Assembly (NCBI GenBank): GCA_022495005.1
Contig: JAGYXB010001619.1
Location: 310,001 to 374,000 of the forward strand
Direction of reading: 5' to 3'
Source: Rhyacophila brunnea
Taxonomy: Eukaryota; Arthropoda; Insecta; Trichoptera; Rhyacophilidae
DNA length: 64,000 nt
The notes beneath the pieces are model-generated. The model saw only the letters and a program-made list of their open reading frames with translations, had not been told where the DNA came from and made no database searches. A program made the translations under genes and the position numbers. Shown piece by piece: positions 34,863 through 46,259 of this stretch (the stretch's first letter is position 1; each line of letters opens with the position of its first letter).

Positions 34863-36724
34863 TTCGTTATTAGATTATGTATATTAGGTATGTGTTTACT
34901 ATGCATTTTATTTTATCATATATTCATTAGTATATGAGATTATCTACTTTCATATTATTACCTATTGTATAATCTCTCACATATTATCAACTTCGTCATT
35001 TTGTTCTAGTATTTCCTGCAGTCCATTGTAATAACTCACCATGAGACGTCAGTCTTCATAATTGATTCTGTAGTTTCTCCGGGGCGAGTAATAATTATTG
35101 TATCCAAGTATCCCCCATCCCCACCACTACTCTGATAATTTGATTGATTGGTGCCGTCACATTAACGGTAAGTTCGGAGCTTTGCGCTTGATTAAACAGA
35201 GGGCCGAGATTGTGTTTTTGTGCTTTTTCTTCAGTGTTTGTTGATTAATTTTACCGAGCAAAAGAGCTCTTTCCATGATAATAATTAAGGATACATACAA
35301 CTTTCCAATGCAATACAGACGACTAACCAATACTATTATTCGTAAAATCGTATCGCTCGAATACAGTTTGGACTATAAATTAATTATCTGTCGTAATGAT
35401 TTTGAGATTTACTGTTACGGAAAAACTTGCTTGCGAGCTTTTTCAATAAAAGTAAGCAAATCTCTTTTCGCTATTTTCCTTGAAAGCAATATTTGACCGA
35501 GAAATTAAAAATCGTTAATCAAATATTTTTTTCATGTGTCCACGTTTTTGTAAGTAAATGTTGGAAAACTTTAATCAAACAGTAAAACTTTGTATGTATA
35601 TCCAAATGCCCTTACTATCTCACAACAAATCGTCACTGTTCTGGCAGAAAACACTAATTCGAAAAAATGACATTGAGTTAGTTATACCAAAATGTTCCTT
35701 ATTTCAAACTTTACCGTCTGGAAACCTTCTTAATAAATAAACAGTCTTTATTTTAAAGTTTTTTTTACGATTACTTAATAAACTCACATGATAGACCATT
35801 ATTTCAAACATTTTAACAAATTCAAAGTCAAATTACTCAAAACTAGTATTCTCCAATTAGTGTGTTCTGCCAGAACAGAGACGAAATTATCATTGTTTGG
35901 CGTATTGCAGTTTTACGATCGGTTTAAATGGATCCATATACGTTTCTGAAAGAAGTTAGTTTATTATTTTATTTTATTTCAAACCAAGCGCGTGCAAAGC
36001 AAAGACTCGATGGAGCAAGTCGGGATGGACGAAGATAACGAGTTAAAACTACTTAAAGATGGCGATTTTACAAAGTGTCATTCGATGCAAAAGCACACGA
36101 CCTGTGCTGTAAGTGAAAAGTAAAATATAATCCCGACTCGCTACAACTGTATTGAGAGGTCAAAAATGCAGCATTCTCCAGCTCAATGTCCAAGAAAGCT
36201 GATAACTAATATTCGTGAATTAACAATACCTACTCATGATCGGTACGAATACCGCTTTGTCGAATTGTTCTTGTGCAGTGGTAATACCATAGAGGTATTA
36301 AATAAAAAGAGGGGCAACCAATCGGCTTTCTCATACAACTGAATGAAGCAGGCCAACAAAAGCCGAAAACTTACGAGAAATAGCGACGCGATAAAAAAAA
36401 AATGCAGGACATCACAGAGGATTTACTTTGGTCATTATAACGTACCCATATAATACAATGTTAACGTGGAAAATTTGCCACAAATTGATTACCAGCCTGC
36501 TTCACCATATTTTCATATAACCTGCCGCCCCTAGGGGAATACAGTTAAGATCACTCTAATGACGATCGACCAGCACAAGAAGAATAACAATCGATTAAGT
36601 CACTCAATAGTGCTAATATGTTTACTTTATTATATAACTATTTACATACTTTCTAAGGAAAGTTACATGTCAATTAGATATGTCAAAATGTTTTGACTGA
36701 TTCTGACAGCAAACAATCATAAGA
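34863..36724. other. Noncoding stretch
   Basis: No recognised gene. 35.03-35.17 kb is somewhat GC-richer and looks unique. The 73- and 60-codon frames at 35.3 and 35.6 kb have no domain. One inverted repeat is listed separately. Confidence 0.45.
35635..35881. repeat. Inverted repeat with CTGTTCTGGCAGAA ends
   Basis: CTGTTCTGGCAGAAAACACT (35637) and AGTGTGTTCTGCCAGAACAG (35859) are near-perfect reverse complements. They bound a 245-bp segment that includes CAAAACTAGTATT, a phrase also found at 2.92 kb. Probably an old MITE. No target duplication was identified. Confidence 0.6.
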
Positions 36725-37000
36725 TACTGTAAGTCCCAAAGACTACGATGGGCCGGACATGTGGAGAGAATGCCTGAAGTTAGAGCGCCAACGATCATGA
36801 CGAAGTGGCTACCCCAACGGAAGAGACCCAGAGGCCGTCCAAGAAGGAGATGGGCTGACACCGTAGAAGTGGACTGGCTTCACATAGGAAGACCCGGTAA
36901 CTGGAGAAGTGTGGCGAGAGACTGGAGTGAGTGGAGAGCGGTTGTGGAGGAGGTCAAATCCCACCCCGGGATGTAGCGCCGTGGAAGAAGAAGAAGACAT
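36725..37000 (+). pseudogene. Non-LTR retrotransposon ORF2 3' end
   Basis: Reads RLRWAGHVERMPEVRAP, then RPRGRPRRRWADTVEVD, HIGRPGNWRSVARD and WRAVVEEVKSHPGM before a stop at 36976. This is the conserved terminal block of an insect non-LTR polymerase, a third lineage beside those at 10 and 13 kb. A short 3' tail ends in GAAGAAGAAGA near 37000. About 84 codons remain, intact in frame; everything upstream is lost. Confidence 0.85.
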
Positions 37001-37309
37001 AAAAGTGTACCGCGTTGAATTCGCTTTTATAATTTACGATACCCACCGTAGATTAAACTCCCAGTTTGGATGTAATTGAAATGTCCTGCTTTTATTTTAA
37101 ACACCTTTAATACACCTGTTTAAATTTGTTTTTGTTTCATTAATAATACATTCGGAAAACGAGACAAATAGCTTTAATTTTACATTAATCCCATTCGTAC
37201 GTAGGTTCATTGAGCACATGCTTATTCTTAATAGATCTAATTATCAAGCACTCTGATTGTATCCATTTTGAATTTATTTGAAGAGTTTTTCCTTGTATAC
37301 CTCCTAAAT
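37001..37309. other. Noncoding spacer
   Basis: AT-rich; no feature recognised. Confidence 0.5.
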
Positions 37310-38068
37310 CATGGGTGGCCAACCTTTTCAGCAGCCGGGCCAGATTCTAAAAATGAGATTTCCTACCGGGCCGCACAACCAATTTTTTTTTTATACAAAA
37401 CAAAAAAGAAATATATATATTAATAAATAAAACAAAAATGAGAATCATACATATTTATTAGATTAGACTTTTTTAAATAATAAAAAATAAACAAAATATA
37501 TAAAAATAATAAATTTTAGTGAGAAGTTTGATTTTGTGTGGCAGAACTAAGTGCATCAATATCTATATCGAGAGAGGTTGTTCCTACACGCAAACAGTTT
37601 TCCAAATGCACATCAGTGATTCGTGTTCTCACTCGGGTTTTGATATGCTTCATCTGACTAAAAAGCTATTCACACGTGTAAGTGTTTCCAAATAGTGAAG
37701 TCATCATTAGAACATGTTTGTAAAATGCAGGAAATTTCTCCTTACCCAAATATGTTTTGTAAAATTCTTCCAAACCAACCTGATGGAATTTCTCCTTTTA
37801 CCTGTTCATCGCAACATATTTCACAATGTTCTATTTGTAAATTTCCCGGTAATAAATTCACATCTACGGAGAAAATGGCGTTGCAAATGCAGCAACAAGC
37901 ACACGGTGCTTTTTAAAATCTTGAGTCAATATCGAATCTCAATTTGCGAAATTAGCACATCTAGCGGCATCATTTGATATTATTTTTATTTTCTCACTGC
38001 TCCACGGGCCACAAATTTACACCCAGTGGGCCGCATGTAGCCCGCGGGCCGCGGGTTGGCCACCCATA
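37310..38068. mobile_element. hAT element (Charlie-like), internally deleted
   Basis: The termini CATGGGTGGCCAACCTTTTC and GGTTGGCCACCCATA are inverted, with a perfect 8-bp duplication TCCTAAAT on each side (37302-37309 and 38069-38076). Subterminal CCGGGCC/GGGCCGC motifs are present at both ends. It keeps the 3' part of a transposase gene on the minus strand. At 759 bp it cannot encode a complete enzyme. Confidence 0.93.
37516..37790 (-). pseudogene. hAT transposase C-terminal dimerisation domain, remnant
   Basis: The minus strand reads GLEEFYKTYLGKEKFPAFYK, then MMTSLFGNTYTCE, one in-frame TAG, LFSQMKHIKTRVRTRITDVH and LENCLRVGTTSLDIDIDAL, ending QNQTSH and a stop at 37516-37518. SLFG-TY-CE-LFS-MK and RTR-TD-HLEN-LR are hallmarks of the hAT C-terminus in the GTF2I-repeat/ZBED5-like group. 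A single TAG replaces the usual Q after CE. The zinc-finger and catalytic parts are missing. Confidence 0.9.
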
Positions 38069-38076
38069 TCCTAAAT

Positions 38077-39658
38077 GTAAAGACCCTGAAGTATGAGGTA
38101 AATTCGAGAACGTTACTACCCTGTTTCTACATAGAATGTTCTTATGTCTTAGAGAATTAATTGTATCTTCCACTTAGCGCGTTTTACTAATTGAGCTTTC
38201 AAGGAAGCGCATATCTTCCTCAGCGAACGAATATGTTAGTAATTATCATTCGGCTTCTTATGTATAACATCTTATATATTATATAATACGCTAGTTGTTG
38301 AATTATTCTGCTAATGAAATTTATCTCTTAAGTGTTGTTCGTCTTCTTCCTACCGAGCATATTATTGAGTTATTTCATTATAGTAAATATTACATATTAT
38401 ATACCTAAACGTCTGTGCAGTAAACATACTTTATTATTTACTGTGTATACATTTTCCATTATCCAATCAAACCGTTCTATTGAATCAACAAATAGTAGTA
38501 CTGTACGACAACATTATTTAGGCAACAACAGGAAGTCGCTCTTATCGCGTATAGAATATTTCACAGTGTTGTCATTTTTTGAGAAAACATATCCCGCGAA
38601 ATTAGGTTTTAAGTTTATATCAATTCTATTCTCAGTAAGTTTATAAGTACATTAATTTATAAGTCTAATTATTGTTCAATAAATATCAATAGAATTTTTT
38701 TTTCAAATAATTTCACCTCTTAATTATTACTATTATATTAGGTTAATTATTACATCGTAATTATTGAATTTGGAAGGAAATGTATCATTGAACCCACATT
38801 AACTGATAATATTGCTGCAGGTATTTATTAATTAAATAACTAGAACACAAATTATGAGTAAAAAAGTAGAAGTGAAAGATATAACATATTCAATATTATA
38901 TTGATGACCCAATCACATGTTATATAATTTACAAATGATGTCTTTATATCGTATTTTTAGTAAAATTGTTGTAGAAACACATACTGTGAAAATAATTTTC
39001 TATAAATTAAATTATATCCACTTTACATAAATTTTAAAACAATATGTACCTACTTATCGGTTTAAAAATTAGGAAAAAATAGGACAATTCAATAACTAAC
39101 TAATGATCATTTATACTTAATTATTATACGTCTAAAAATATTAATAAAATAGATTACGATACACATAACTTTATAATATACAAACATAATTTCCAGTATT
39201 TGGGGAAATATTTCTAGTATTACAACACTGAATTTTGACATACCTGACATGACAGGAACCCGTAAAATGGGCTTGTTGAAAGTATTGTATAGGCTCACCT
39301 TTTAAATACGACTGTTTTTCTTCTTCGCAATAAATCAAAAGTTTACTGATAATAATTCGAACATCATTTCGTATTGTGTTAGACATCTTTTGAATATAAA
39401 AAGCTTCAAATTACGTAAATTGATAAATGCGTCCAATACGAAGTGTCAAAAATGTAATGAAAAATTTGGGGGCGTTCCTAATTTGAAACCGGAAGTTCGA
39501 TTAGCTGTACGTAGTTCACAGATTTGCCACGTAGCCAAGATGAAGTTGCCGGACAATAGTTTGCATGTAGGTACAGTGTATTAATTACGTCACGTATTAA
39601 AATTAAATAATAAACTAATAGATTCATACATAATAGATTCTTGAATTTCCATCGCGTG
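38077..39658. other. Noncoding stretch
   Basis: AT-rich, no gene recognised. A 104-codon frame at 38332-38646 is hydrophobic and rich in Ser/Ile/Leu, but its composition fits chance AT-rich reading. The 39390-39584 frame contains CQKCNEKF, insufficient for a zinc-finger call. Confidence 0.45.
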
Positions 39659-39661
39659 TAA

Positions 39662-40006
39662 GGCCCGTTTCAGACGGGACACCGGTGTCGAGCTCGATAT
39701 AATATAGGAGGTCTTTGTATGTATTCGAATAAACCGGCCTTTGTATTATGTTTATGAACGCCCCACAGCTAATGAGTCAACGCATAATTTCGCGTTATAA
39801 ATTAGAACATAAAACTGGCTGCGGTAATAAAAACAATTGTATCGGCGGCTTGAGAATGTAGCGGTCGACGGAAAAGGTTACCGGACACGCGTTGACTCAT
39901 TAGCTCTGGGGCGTTCATAAACATAATACAAAGGCCCCTTAATTCGAATACAAAGGCCTCCTTATTATATACGAGCGCGACACCGGTGTTCCGTCTGAAA
40001 CGGGCC
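39662..40006. mobile_element. PIF/Harbinger-like MITE with long inverted arms
   Basis: The ends GGCCCGTTTCAGACGG and CCGTCTGAAACGGGCC are inverted, and TAA is duplicated on each side (39659-39661, 40007-40009). The arms extend about 125 bases, including ACACCGGTGTCG, CCTTTGTATTATGTTTATGA and CTAATGAGTCAACGC on both sides. A GGCCCGTTT start with a 3-bp TWA duplication fits PIF/Harbinger. The central 85 bases are unpaired and noncoding. Confidence 0.9.
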
Positions 40007-40009
40007 TAA

Positions 40010-40061
40010 TTCTTCCTTCTTTCCTCTACGTTTCGGGCTCGTTCGAGGAATGAAGGAAGAA
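40010..40061. repeat. 17-bp hairpin beside the Harbinger-like MITE
   Basis: TTCTTCCTTCTTTCCTC (40010-40026) pairs with GAGGAATGAAGGAAGAA (40045-40061) with one mismatch and an 18-base loop. A related single strand, TTCTTTCCTTATCGACGTTT, followed by GGCTCGTTGC, lies 220 bases downstream. Too small to classify. Confidence 0.7.
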
Positions 40062-40473
40062 ATAGACACGGAGGAAACCCGAGAATCTATTACGTTAAAA
40101 AACAACCGTGAAAGTCTCAAACATTATAGATTCATTCATATCTACGACAGAGCAAAACAAAAACTATAATAAATATATTATTCTTATCCTTTATAATATA
40201 TCCAATATATTCTTTGGTCATCGTGTGTACTCTTCTTTCCTTATCGACGTTTTAGGCTCGTTGCATGGGCCATTCCGAAGAGATAACAAAAGTATCAATA
40301 TTCACAAAAAATACATGTTTTTCAATTTACATGCAATCGCGCAAACGATGCCCATACGCTAAACCTTTTACACGAAAACATATTTCAATATTTCTTATTA
40401 GAATGAATGGACTGGGATTAATAAATAATAGTTAAATAAATACTTAAATTTTTATTTCTCGGTGATAACTACA
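40062..40473. other. Noncoding spacer
   Basis: No recognised gene. The 84-codon frame 40108-40362 is unsupported. Confidence 0.45.
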
Positions 40474-40481
40474 GCCTATAT

Positions 40482-41125
40482 CGGGCTTGGCGAACCTTTT
40501 TACGTACGCTTGCCAAAATTTCCCAAATATTATTTTTCGACTGTCTGATGTGGCGAACAGATTTCATGGAGGAAAAAATGGTTTTTAAGAATTTTATTAT
40601 AAAATGATAATATTCTAGATATCACTCACAGAACGTAGCTTACATATTACTTTAGCACTTTTTCAATTACGCCATACATTTCTGTCCACCAATTTTGAAA
40701 CTGCCAGAATTACTAGTACAAGCTCTCGTTTCTTATTCCTACATAGTACCTACTGTATTCCTTAGTTTGGTTATTTACGCACAAATTGACAGTAGAATTG
40801 CTCCGATCAGATGAGGCATTCTCTCACTACAGTGTTCTCAAGACTCTCAAGCATTATAAATCGATCAAAATCAGAAGTTCTCGGCGCGGCTTCTCCCGCC
40901 GCCTGATGAGGTTAGTCGTTAGTGCGATAATATTATATGTGACGCCTAAAACCTAGGGACCGGCCATTTAAACGTAATGCTTATTCTTGAATAGTATTTA
41001 CTTGTTAATTTTTATACAATGCGATCTGTCATTTATAATTATTATAGGTATATTTTTTCTCTTCAAAATAAAACATTCGCGTGCCATGCAAAATCATCTC
41101 GCGTGCGATAGGTTCGCCACCACTG
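40482..41125. mobile_element. hAT element, noncoding
   Basis: The termini CGGGCTTGGCGAACCTTTTT and AGGTTCGCCACCACTG are inverted, with a perfect 8-bp duplication GCCTATAT (40474-40481 and 41126-41133). The right end read inward is CAGTGGTGGCGAACC, a classic hAT start. I found no transposase remnant. The palindrome-containing GCGCGGCTTCTCCCGCCGCC at 40882 is the only GC-rich piece inside. Confidence 0.92.
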
Positions 41126-41133
41126 GCCTATAT

Positions 41134-42179
41134 TATCAGGACTCAGGAGTAGTCTTACATAAAGCATTGTTAACGCTGTAACAATTATTTAACTACCTAC
41201 TAACTAACTATTAATTATAAAGTATGTAGGTACATACTGAATATATAAAATTTAATTGTATGGCTATTTAGATGCTGAATCTATTACTATTAGTATAGTA
41301 TACAAAATATGAACTTGTAGCCTGGGCAACACAGTAAGTAAGCGGATACCCCAATGCTCCGTCGCCATTTTCCACCCTTTTACCCACTCACGACATAAAA
41401 GCTCGTCGTTCATTTGCAGAAAGAGAGATCTCATTAGTTTTTCCTCCCTCACCTGAGTTTCCATCCTCCCTTTTTTAAAAACGTACCCTCCGGGAAGTTT
41501 AACTCCCTCTCTTCCGAAGTGCCTGAGTTAAGGCTGCGGCATGATATTTTAAACATGAGCGTCCTGTATTTATTTACACAAATAAATACTTGATGTGTTT
41601 TTCTAATTTATGTTAATGTGGTCAGTTATGAAATTCTGCTTCGATATGAATAGTTGGATATCTCCTCCGGGGTGGATATTGGCCGCCTTAAGCATGAAAC
41701 TCCATTCTGTTCCACGATATTCGATTATTGATATCCAACGCTCGTAAATTCTGTTTGTGAGTTAATTTGATAATTCTGATGTAATAAGTATTATCAGTTT
41801 ATTTATATTACCTTTGTATCGGCGTCACCAGATTCCAAATGCTATTCTTACAGAACCAAGGTGATACCAGTTGTTTAAATATTGAGGTAAATTTTAGTTT
41901 GAATGTGGTAAATACATCGTTACAGGGCGGAAGCCTGAATTCGTCGCCTAGAGTCAAAACCTACATTTTGCAATTGTCAAGTGATTCACATATAAAGAAA
42001 ATACTTGTCTATCAAAAGTCACTTTAAACCATGTGAAAATCGTTGAAAACGTTGAATGTTGGTGTCATAACTCATATTTTTCAATGAATAATGTGAGTTC
42101 TGTCATCAAGGCCTTTCTAACCAATCAGGGAGCGCTATACCTCATAGTGTGACGTGTGTCTGCAGCCTTAAGAGTATAA
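41134..42179. other. Noncoding stretch
   Basis: No recognised gene. The frames at 41264-41464 and 41839-42027 lack domains. The 41.3-41.55 kb part is less AT-rich. Confidence 0.45.
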
Positions 42180-42600
42180 TATATTTTTTTTAAAAAATCG
42201 ACTCGCTCATTAAAAGGGGGGACAGGCTCGTCGTAGGTCAAAATTGAGTTTTTTTTGTATTTTCAAACCATGATCCTGGACATTCCTTAAACGTTGTAGT
42301 TAATCTATTTATATAATTTTGAAGCCTTATTATCCTTTATTTTTATTTTAATAAATATAAAAATAAATATAAAGGATAATAAGGCTTTAAAATTATATAA
42401 ATAGATTATCTACAACGTTTAAGGAATGTCCAGATTCATGGTTTGAAAATTCAAAAAAAACTCAATTTTGACCTACGACGAGCATGTCCCCCCTTAATAT
42501 TCAAGGGAGTTCAATACTTTTCTTCTAATTACAAAAAAGCAGTACTCAGGTAGTTTTTTTGCGATTATCTCAAAACTCGATTTTTTGAATATGTGAGTTA
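42180..42600 (+). repeat. Interspersed repeat, occupied by a foldback
   Basis: AATCGACTCGCTCAT precedes the foldback. TTAATATTCAAGGGAGTTCA, then ACTTTTCTTCTAATTAC and GCGATTATCTCAAAAC follow it. Together these rebuild the repeat at 9513-9655, which has no insertion. Confidence 0.8.
42210..42497. mobile_element. TTAA-flanked foldback element, 288 bp
   Basis: The arms run from TTAAAAGGGGGGACAG and from the opposite end TTAAGGGGGGACATG. They continue through CTCGTCGTAGGTCAAAATTG, CATTCCTTAAACGTTGTAG and CCTTATTATCCTTTA. They are almost perfectly complementary for about 135 bases and meet in an A/T-rich centre. TTAA is duplicated (42210-42213, 42494-42497). The unoccupied site at 9541-9544 confirms the boundaries. 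TTAA specificity suggests piggyBac-type transposition. No coding. Confidence 0.93.
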
Positions 42601-43207
42601 TGACTCTGGGCACCTCAATTAGCTTATTTACATGACACCAATTTAAAATAGGAATTATATTTTCACTATTTGTTTCATGGTAAATTTTGAGTTCTGATAT
42701 TCTACTTACAGCATTTTGAAGTTAGTCATAAAATATTAAGAGCTTTTAATAATATGCTTAACTTAACAATTCAGCTGTTTATAAGATAGTAGGTTTTGTT
42801 TTTAGAGTTGTTCATTTTGATTGGTCTGTTTCTTCCCTCGAATAATTGAATAATTTCATGAACGTACCTACGTGGTTGTCAGCGTTCACCTCTTGAAAAG
42901 TATCAGTGACAACTTTTCCTAGATGTAGACTCTCTCCCCCTATGAGATTATGTTACAGTCGTAGTACGAATGTTTCGAATGTTGATTTGTTATTTATACA
43001 GGGGATATTTCGATAAAGGGGGAGATTGTAAAAATATATCTAGGTTACAGTTTGGTCATAATAACGTCATTTTTTATTTAGCTGTTTCGTATTTATTGAT
43101 AACTATCTACCACTATATATTTTTACGACATATCGAATAGCAGTTTTTTATTTAAAATTTCCAATAATTAAGACTCGAACAGGAAGAACTTACGTTGTAA
43201 GTTCTTA
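42601..43207. other. Noncoding spacer
   Basis: AT-rich, no feature recognised. Confidence 0.5.
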
Positions 43208-43567
43208 TTAAGAGCATACATGAGTGAAACGGCAAATAATTTTCAACAGTATGTGAGACGAAATTTCTCACTCGTCGCCAAACGGAGACCGACAGTCGAG
43301 GTGTGAGCACATCAATTGGTTTTGTGATGGCGTCGGAGGAATATATTCGTAAATCGTATAAAGATGACTAAAAAACGTTTCTCATGTACTTGAAAAAGAA
43401 AACATGTCAATGAATATACTATCATTATTACTAATACAACAATAAACATAACATTAAATGGACGGATGTTGAATTTTTATGACAGATTATATTTCGTTCG
43501 GCACGCGTCATTTGCACAATCAGCGCATCGCCTAGTCACGATCTTTTTAGACCATGCCTCAGCTTAA
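43208..43567 (+). mobile_element. TTAA-bounded MITE, copy E
   Basis: Starts TTAAGAGCATACATGAGTGA, then AACGGCAAATAATTTTCAAC, with GATGACTAAAAAACGTTTCT inside and GATCTTTTTAGACCATGCCT near the end. The terminal block is shortened to CAGCTTAAG, compared with CAGCTGAAGTATAGCCTTAA in copy F. The right TTAA is therefore either mutated or displaced. Confidence 0.78.
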
Positions 43568-45159
43568 GTCATTTTGTCTTTCCCTGTTTTTTCTCTACTC
43601 CATGTTATATAAAATATAGATACATATATTCAATATATCGGACATTTCATAATCATAATATAGATAAGATGTAATAATCATCATTAAGTTTGATTCATTG
43701 AGTGCGCTTTGATTATGTTGATACTCGCGAGTTATTTTAATTTAATACTTATAATAAACTAGAAAAACATCAGGTGGCAGCGACGCCTGTCAACATTATT
43801 GTTGTTGCACTCAATAATACTATTTAACTGACAGTGATAATATTATAATCAAAGCAATACAAGTTTAGGTACAATATGCTTAGCTAACAACCCGTTTTCA
43901 ATACCAATATTGATTTGTAGGTGTATTTTACGTGAGTTTCATGAGTGAATAAGAAGCATGCTAGTGAAATGCATATACGTGACCAAGTGCAGCGCGCATC
44001 TAAAGGACGCAACGTGAGTGTTCTATTTATGCGACCGCGCAACAAAGGCGCAAACTCTCTGTGCATGAAAATGTACGTGCGGTCAGAACAGAGAGCAGAG
44101 ACAATACAAATAATTGCGTGACGGTCTTTTGGAAGATAAAGGTTTGAACTATAAAGAAACGTTGGCTATATATAATGCATATGTAATAATTGCGTATTAA
44201 TGTCAAATCGAATTTACGTAGTGATTGACGGACGAATTCTGTCAAATCGGAGAGTAAAATATCTAACATGTTTAAAATCCAACAAACCTGGTTTCCGGAC
44301 TTAAAAATCCGCATATTCGGGGTGCTCCACGGGGAAAAACAGTCCGAAGACTGTAAATCGTCTGTCTTGCGTGCCAATAGAGTACAGGCATTAGTTGTAT
44401 GCAATGACATTATTAATGGACAACGCACTCAATACAGTAGCTAGCAAGTAAATTCGCGCATAGCGACATTCGCACATGTATAGGTAGACGTCACGCAATT
44501 TCCATTATGCGATATCATGCATCGGGAATTTATAGCAATATGACATTTATTGAAATGGCGTTAGAACAGATTATGCCATTCGGCAGACTCGACAAAAAAG
44601 TGAGTTTCATTGTTTTCCCAGATGCTTCGTCCATATTAATGTCATTTGTTTGTACCTATGTTAAAATTACAGATTTCCTGCGTTTACCTGAACAGTTAGT
44701 TGCGCCCAACGTTTGTGTCTTCCATTTTGTTCCCTATTTATTTTTTGCTCCCTTCATTTGTCTAGCCGAGATTTAGTTGTTCGTGTTTTCTTTGGAGACG
44801 TATTACGGTAGGTTTTGTTTAATATTGCGAGTTTCTTTGTCGTCATTTTTAAATTTTCCCTTGAGGCACCTTACTTAACTTGTCATAAACATCGAAAGTC
44901 GTCCCACAAAAGGATACCTAAGCACCGTGAACATCTTGTTGATAAGCAATCTATTTGACGAATACGTAAGGAGCCATTTGATATTTAAAGCCACTTGTCA
45001 TTGTCAATAGATCATTTTATTCTCACGAATTTTCATTTTCGTTATCTTGCCGTCCGGTTGAAGCGATTTACTTATTTAAACCGATGCCGTTCTTCATTTA
45101 GAAGTAAATATCAATCACTTTAGAAATCGATTATATGGATTAAAATAAAACAAACATTC
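43568..45159. other. Noncoding stretch
   Basis: No recognised gene. A 133-codon minus frame (44027-44428) and an 89-codon plus frame (44507-44776) show no domain I know. The former is Cys/Ser/Thr-rich, without a recognisable signal or motif order. The 43.97-44.06 kb part is less AT-rich. Confidence 0.45.
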
Positions 45160-45216
45160 TTTCTTTTTTTCGACCGTGTCCGATCCTAATAGGATCATAA
45201 TATGGGCCTCCACAGA
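45160..45216 (-). repeat. SINE 3' tail fragment
   Basis: GTGTCCGATCCTAATAGGAT, followed by CATAATATGGGCCTCCACAG, is nearly identical to 58.52-58.56 kb, the 3' part of a tRNA-headed SINE. Here only the tail remains. On the minus strand it ends in GGTCGAAAAAAAGAAAGAA, an A-rich tail. Confidence 0.7.
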
Positions 45217-45269
45217 CGTATCCGGAAATTTGTACGTAAACAGTTCACCGCAGGACACTTATTCGTGCG

Positions 45270-45569
45270 CCGCAGTACGTGAAACATGAGTTCGTATAAC
45301 ATTTAATCAAATGACCGAGTTCTTCGTTGAATATTTCACCGTGAAGTATTATATTATGTACGTATGCTACAACATGTGGCGAATTTTATGAAATGTCTTT
45401 ACTAGGTTAGGTTAGGTTAAGTTAAGGACTAATCTAATTGGAACAGTACTATTTGCTAACTGTCGCCGCATTTTGTAAGATACGTACAAATGTATTCCAC
45501 GGTGAAATGTTCAACGAAGAACTCGTCATTTGATAAAATGTTATACGAACTCATAGTCGATTCCTGCGG
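45270..45569. repeat. Foldback element, arms about 90 bp
   Basis: ATGAGTTCGTATAACATTTA, then ATCAAATGA and GAGTTCTTCGTTGAA (45286-45335), is matched by the reverse complement at 45501-45554. Complementarity continues inward through CACCGTG and TACGTATGCTACAA. Outer edges CCGCAG/CTGCGG may be the termini. The loop holds GGTTAGGTTAGGTTAAG, a short telomere-like run. No coding; class unknown. Confidence 0.75.
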
Positions 45570-46114
45570 GGGGTGTCTTAGTTTTTTCAAAACGATTTTT
45601 TCTAATGGTTATAATACATATAATATATTTTCAAAAAAAGTGTTTTCAAAATGATGTAGGTATGTTCATAATTTGATTATTTTGTTCACTTTTTCTAGTT
45701 CCAATTCCAAAACGTCGCTTTTCATAGTCACAATAATTACGATGATTAGTTAAAACAACGTCAAAAACTTAGTAAACACTACATAGTGGAGATTCACAAT
45801 ATACCTAATAGGTATATTATTATATAATTTAGGTATCCATGATTTACGTTTAAGCCTTTCAACGGAGACAATGGGCTGCCAATTTGACGATTGTTTAAAA
45901 ATACCCGAGGATCAAAATACCTTGTGGTCTCGGAGCAAAGCGTGGTTTTAATAGTCGAATATTTCTGCAAAATGTCCCCGAATCTGTTGGCCTTGTACCC
46001 AAAGGGTCCTTTGTAATGTCGGGTTTACGGCTTCCTCTAACAATTTCCTGCTATAATGAAAATGTGTAGTTTATTATTAGACCCCAATCTAACCAACCAC
46101 GACTACATACGTAT
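45570..46114. other. Noncoding spacer
   Basis: No gene recognised. Confidence 0.5.
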
Positions 46115-46179
46115 TAGGGTTTGCAATTCCGGGATCCCGAAATCCCGGGTTTTAACGTCATAGAATCACGGGATTTTGC
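46115..46179. repeat. CCCGGGA palindrome cluster
   Basis: It begins AGGGTTTGCAATTCCGGGAT and continues CCCGAAATCCCGGGTTTT and CACGGGATTTT. The AGGGTTTGCAAT edge aligns with AGGGATTGCAAT of the 9.83-kb cluster, while the palindromic core has switched from ACCGGT to CCCGGG type. Confidence 0.55.
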
Positions 46180-46259
46180 TGTAAACATAACACACTGCAC
46201 CAACTAAATAAAACGTCCTACACGTCAATCTTCGTCAAAAATACAGTAAGTTTATACCA

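Noticed and set aside
34227..34906. Matching plus and minus frames sharing PVDMTSYDIIVTYYRS
   Set aside because: At first sight a duplicated gene, but both frames simply mirror the two arms of a foldback MITE.
39390..39584. Zinc-finger exon (CQKCNEKF)
   Set aside because: One CxxC pair in a 64-codon frame, with no second ligand pair at suitable spacing.
44027..44428. 133-codon minus-strand frame as a gene
   Set aside because: It is the longest frame outside transposons that shows no domain, but it has no signal peptide pattern, no motif and no splice context. A frame of this length is not remarkable in 64 kb read in six frames.
45405..45425. Telomeric repeat array
   Set aside because: Only about three GGTTA units, degenerating into GGTTAAG; too short for a telomere or a telomere-targeted insertion.
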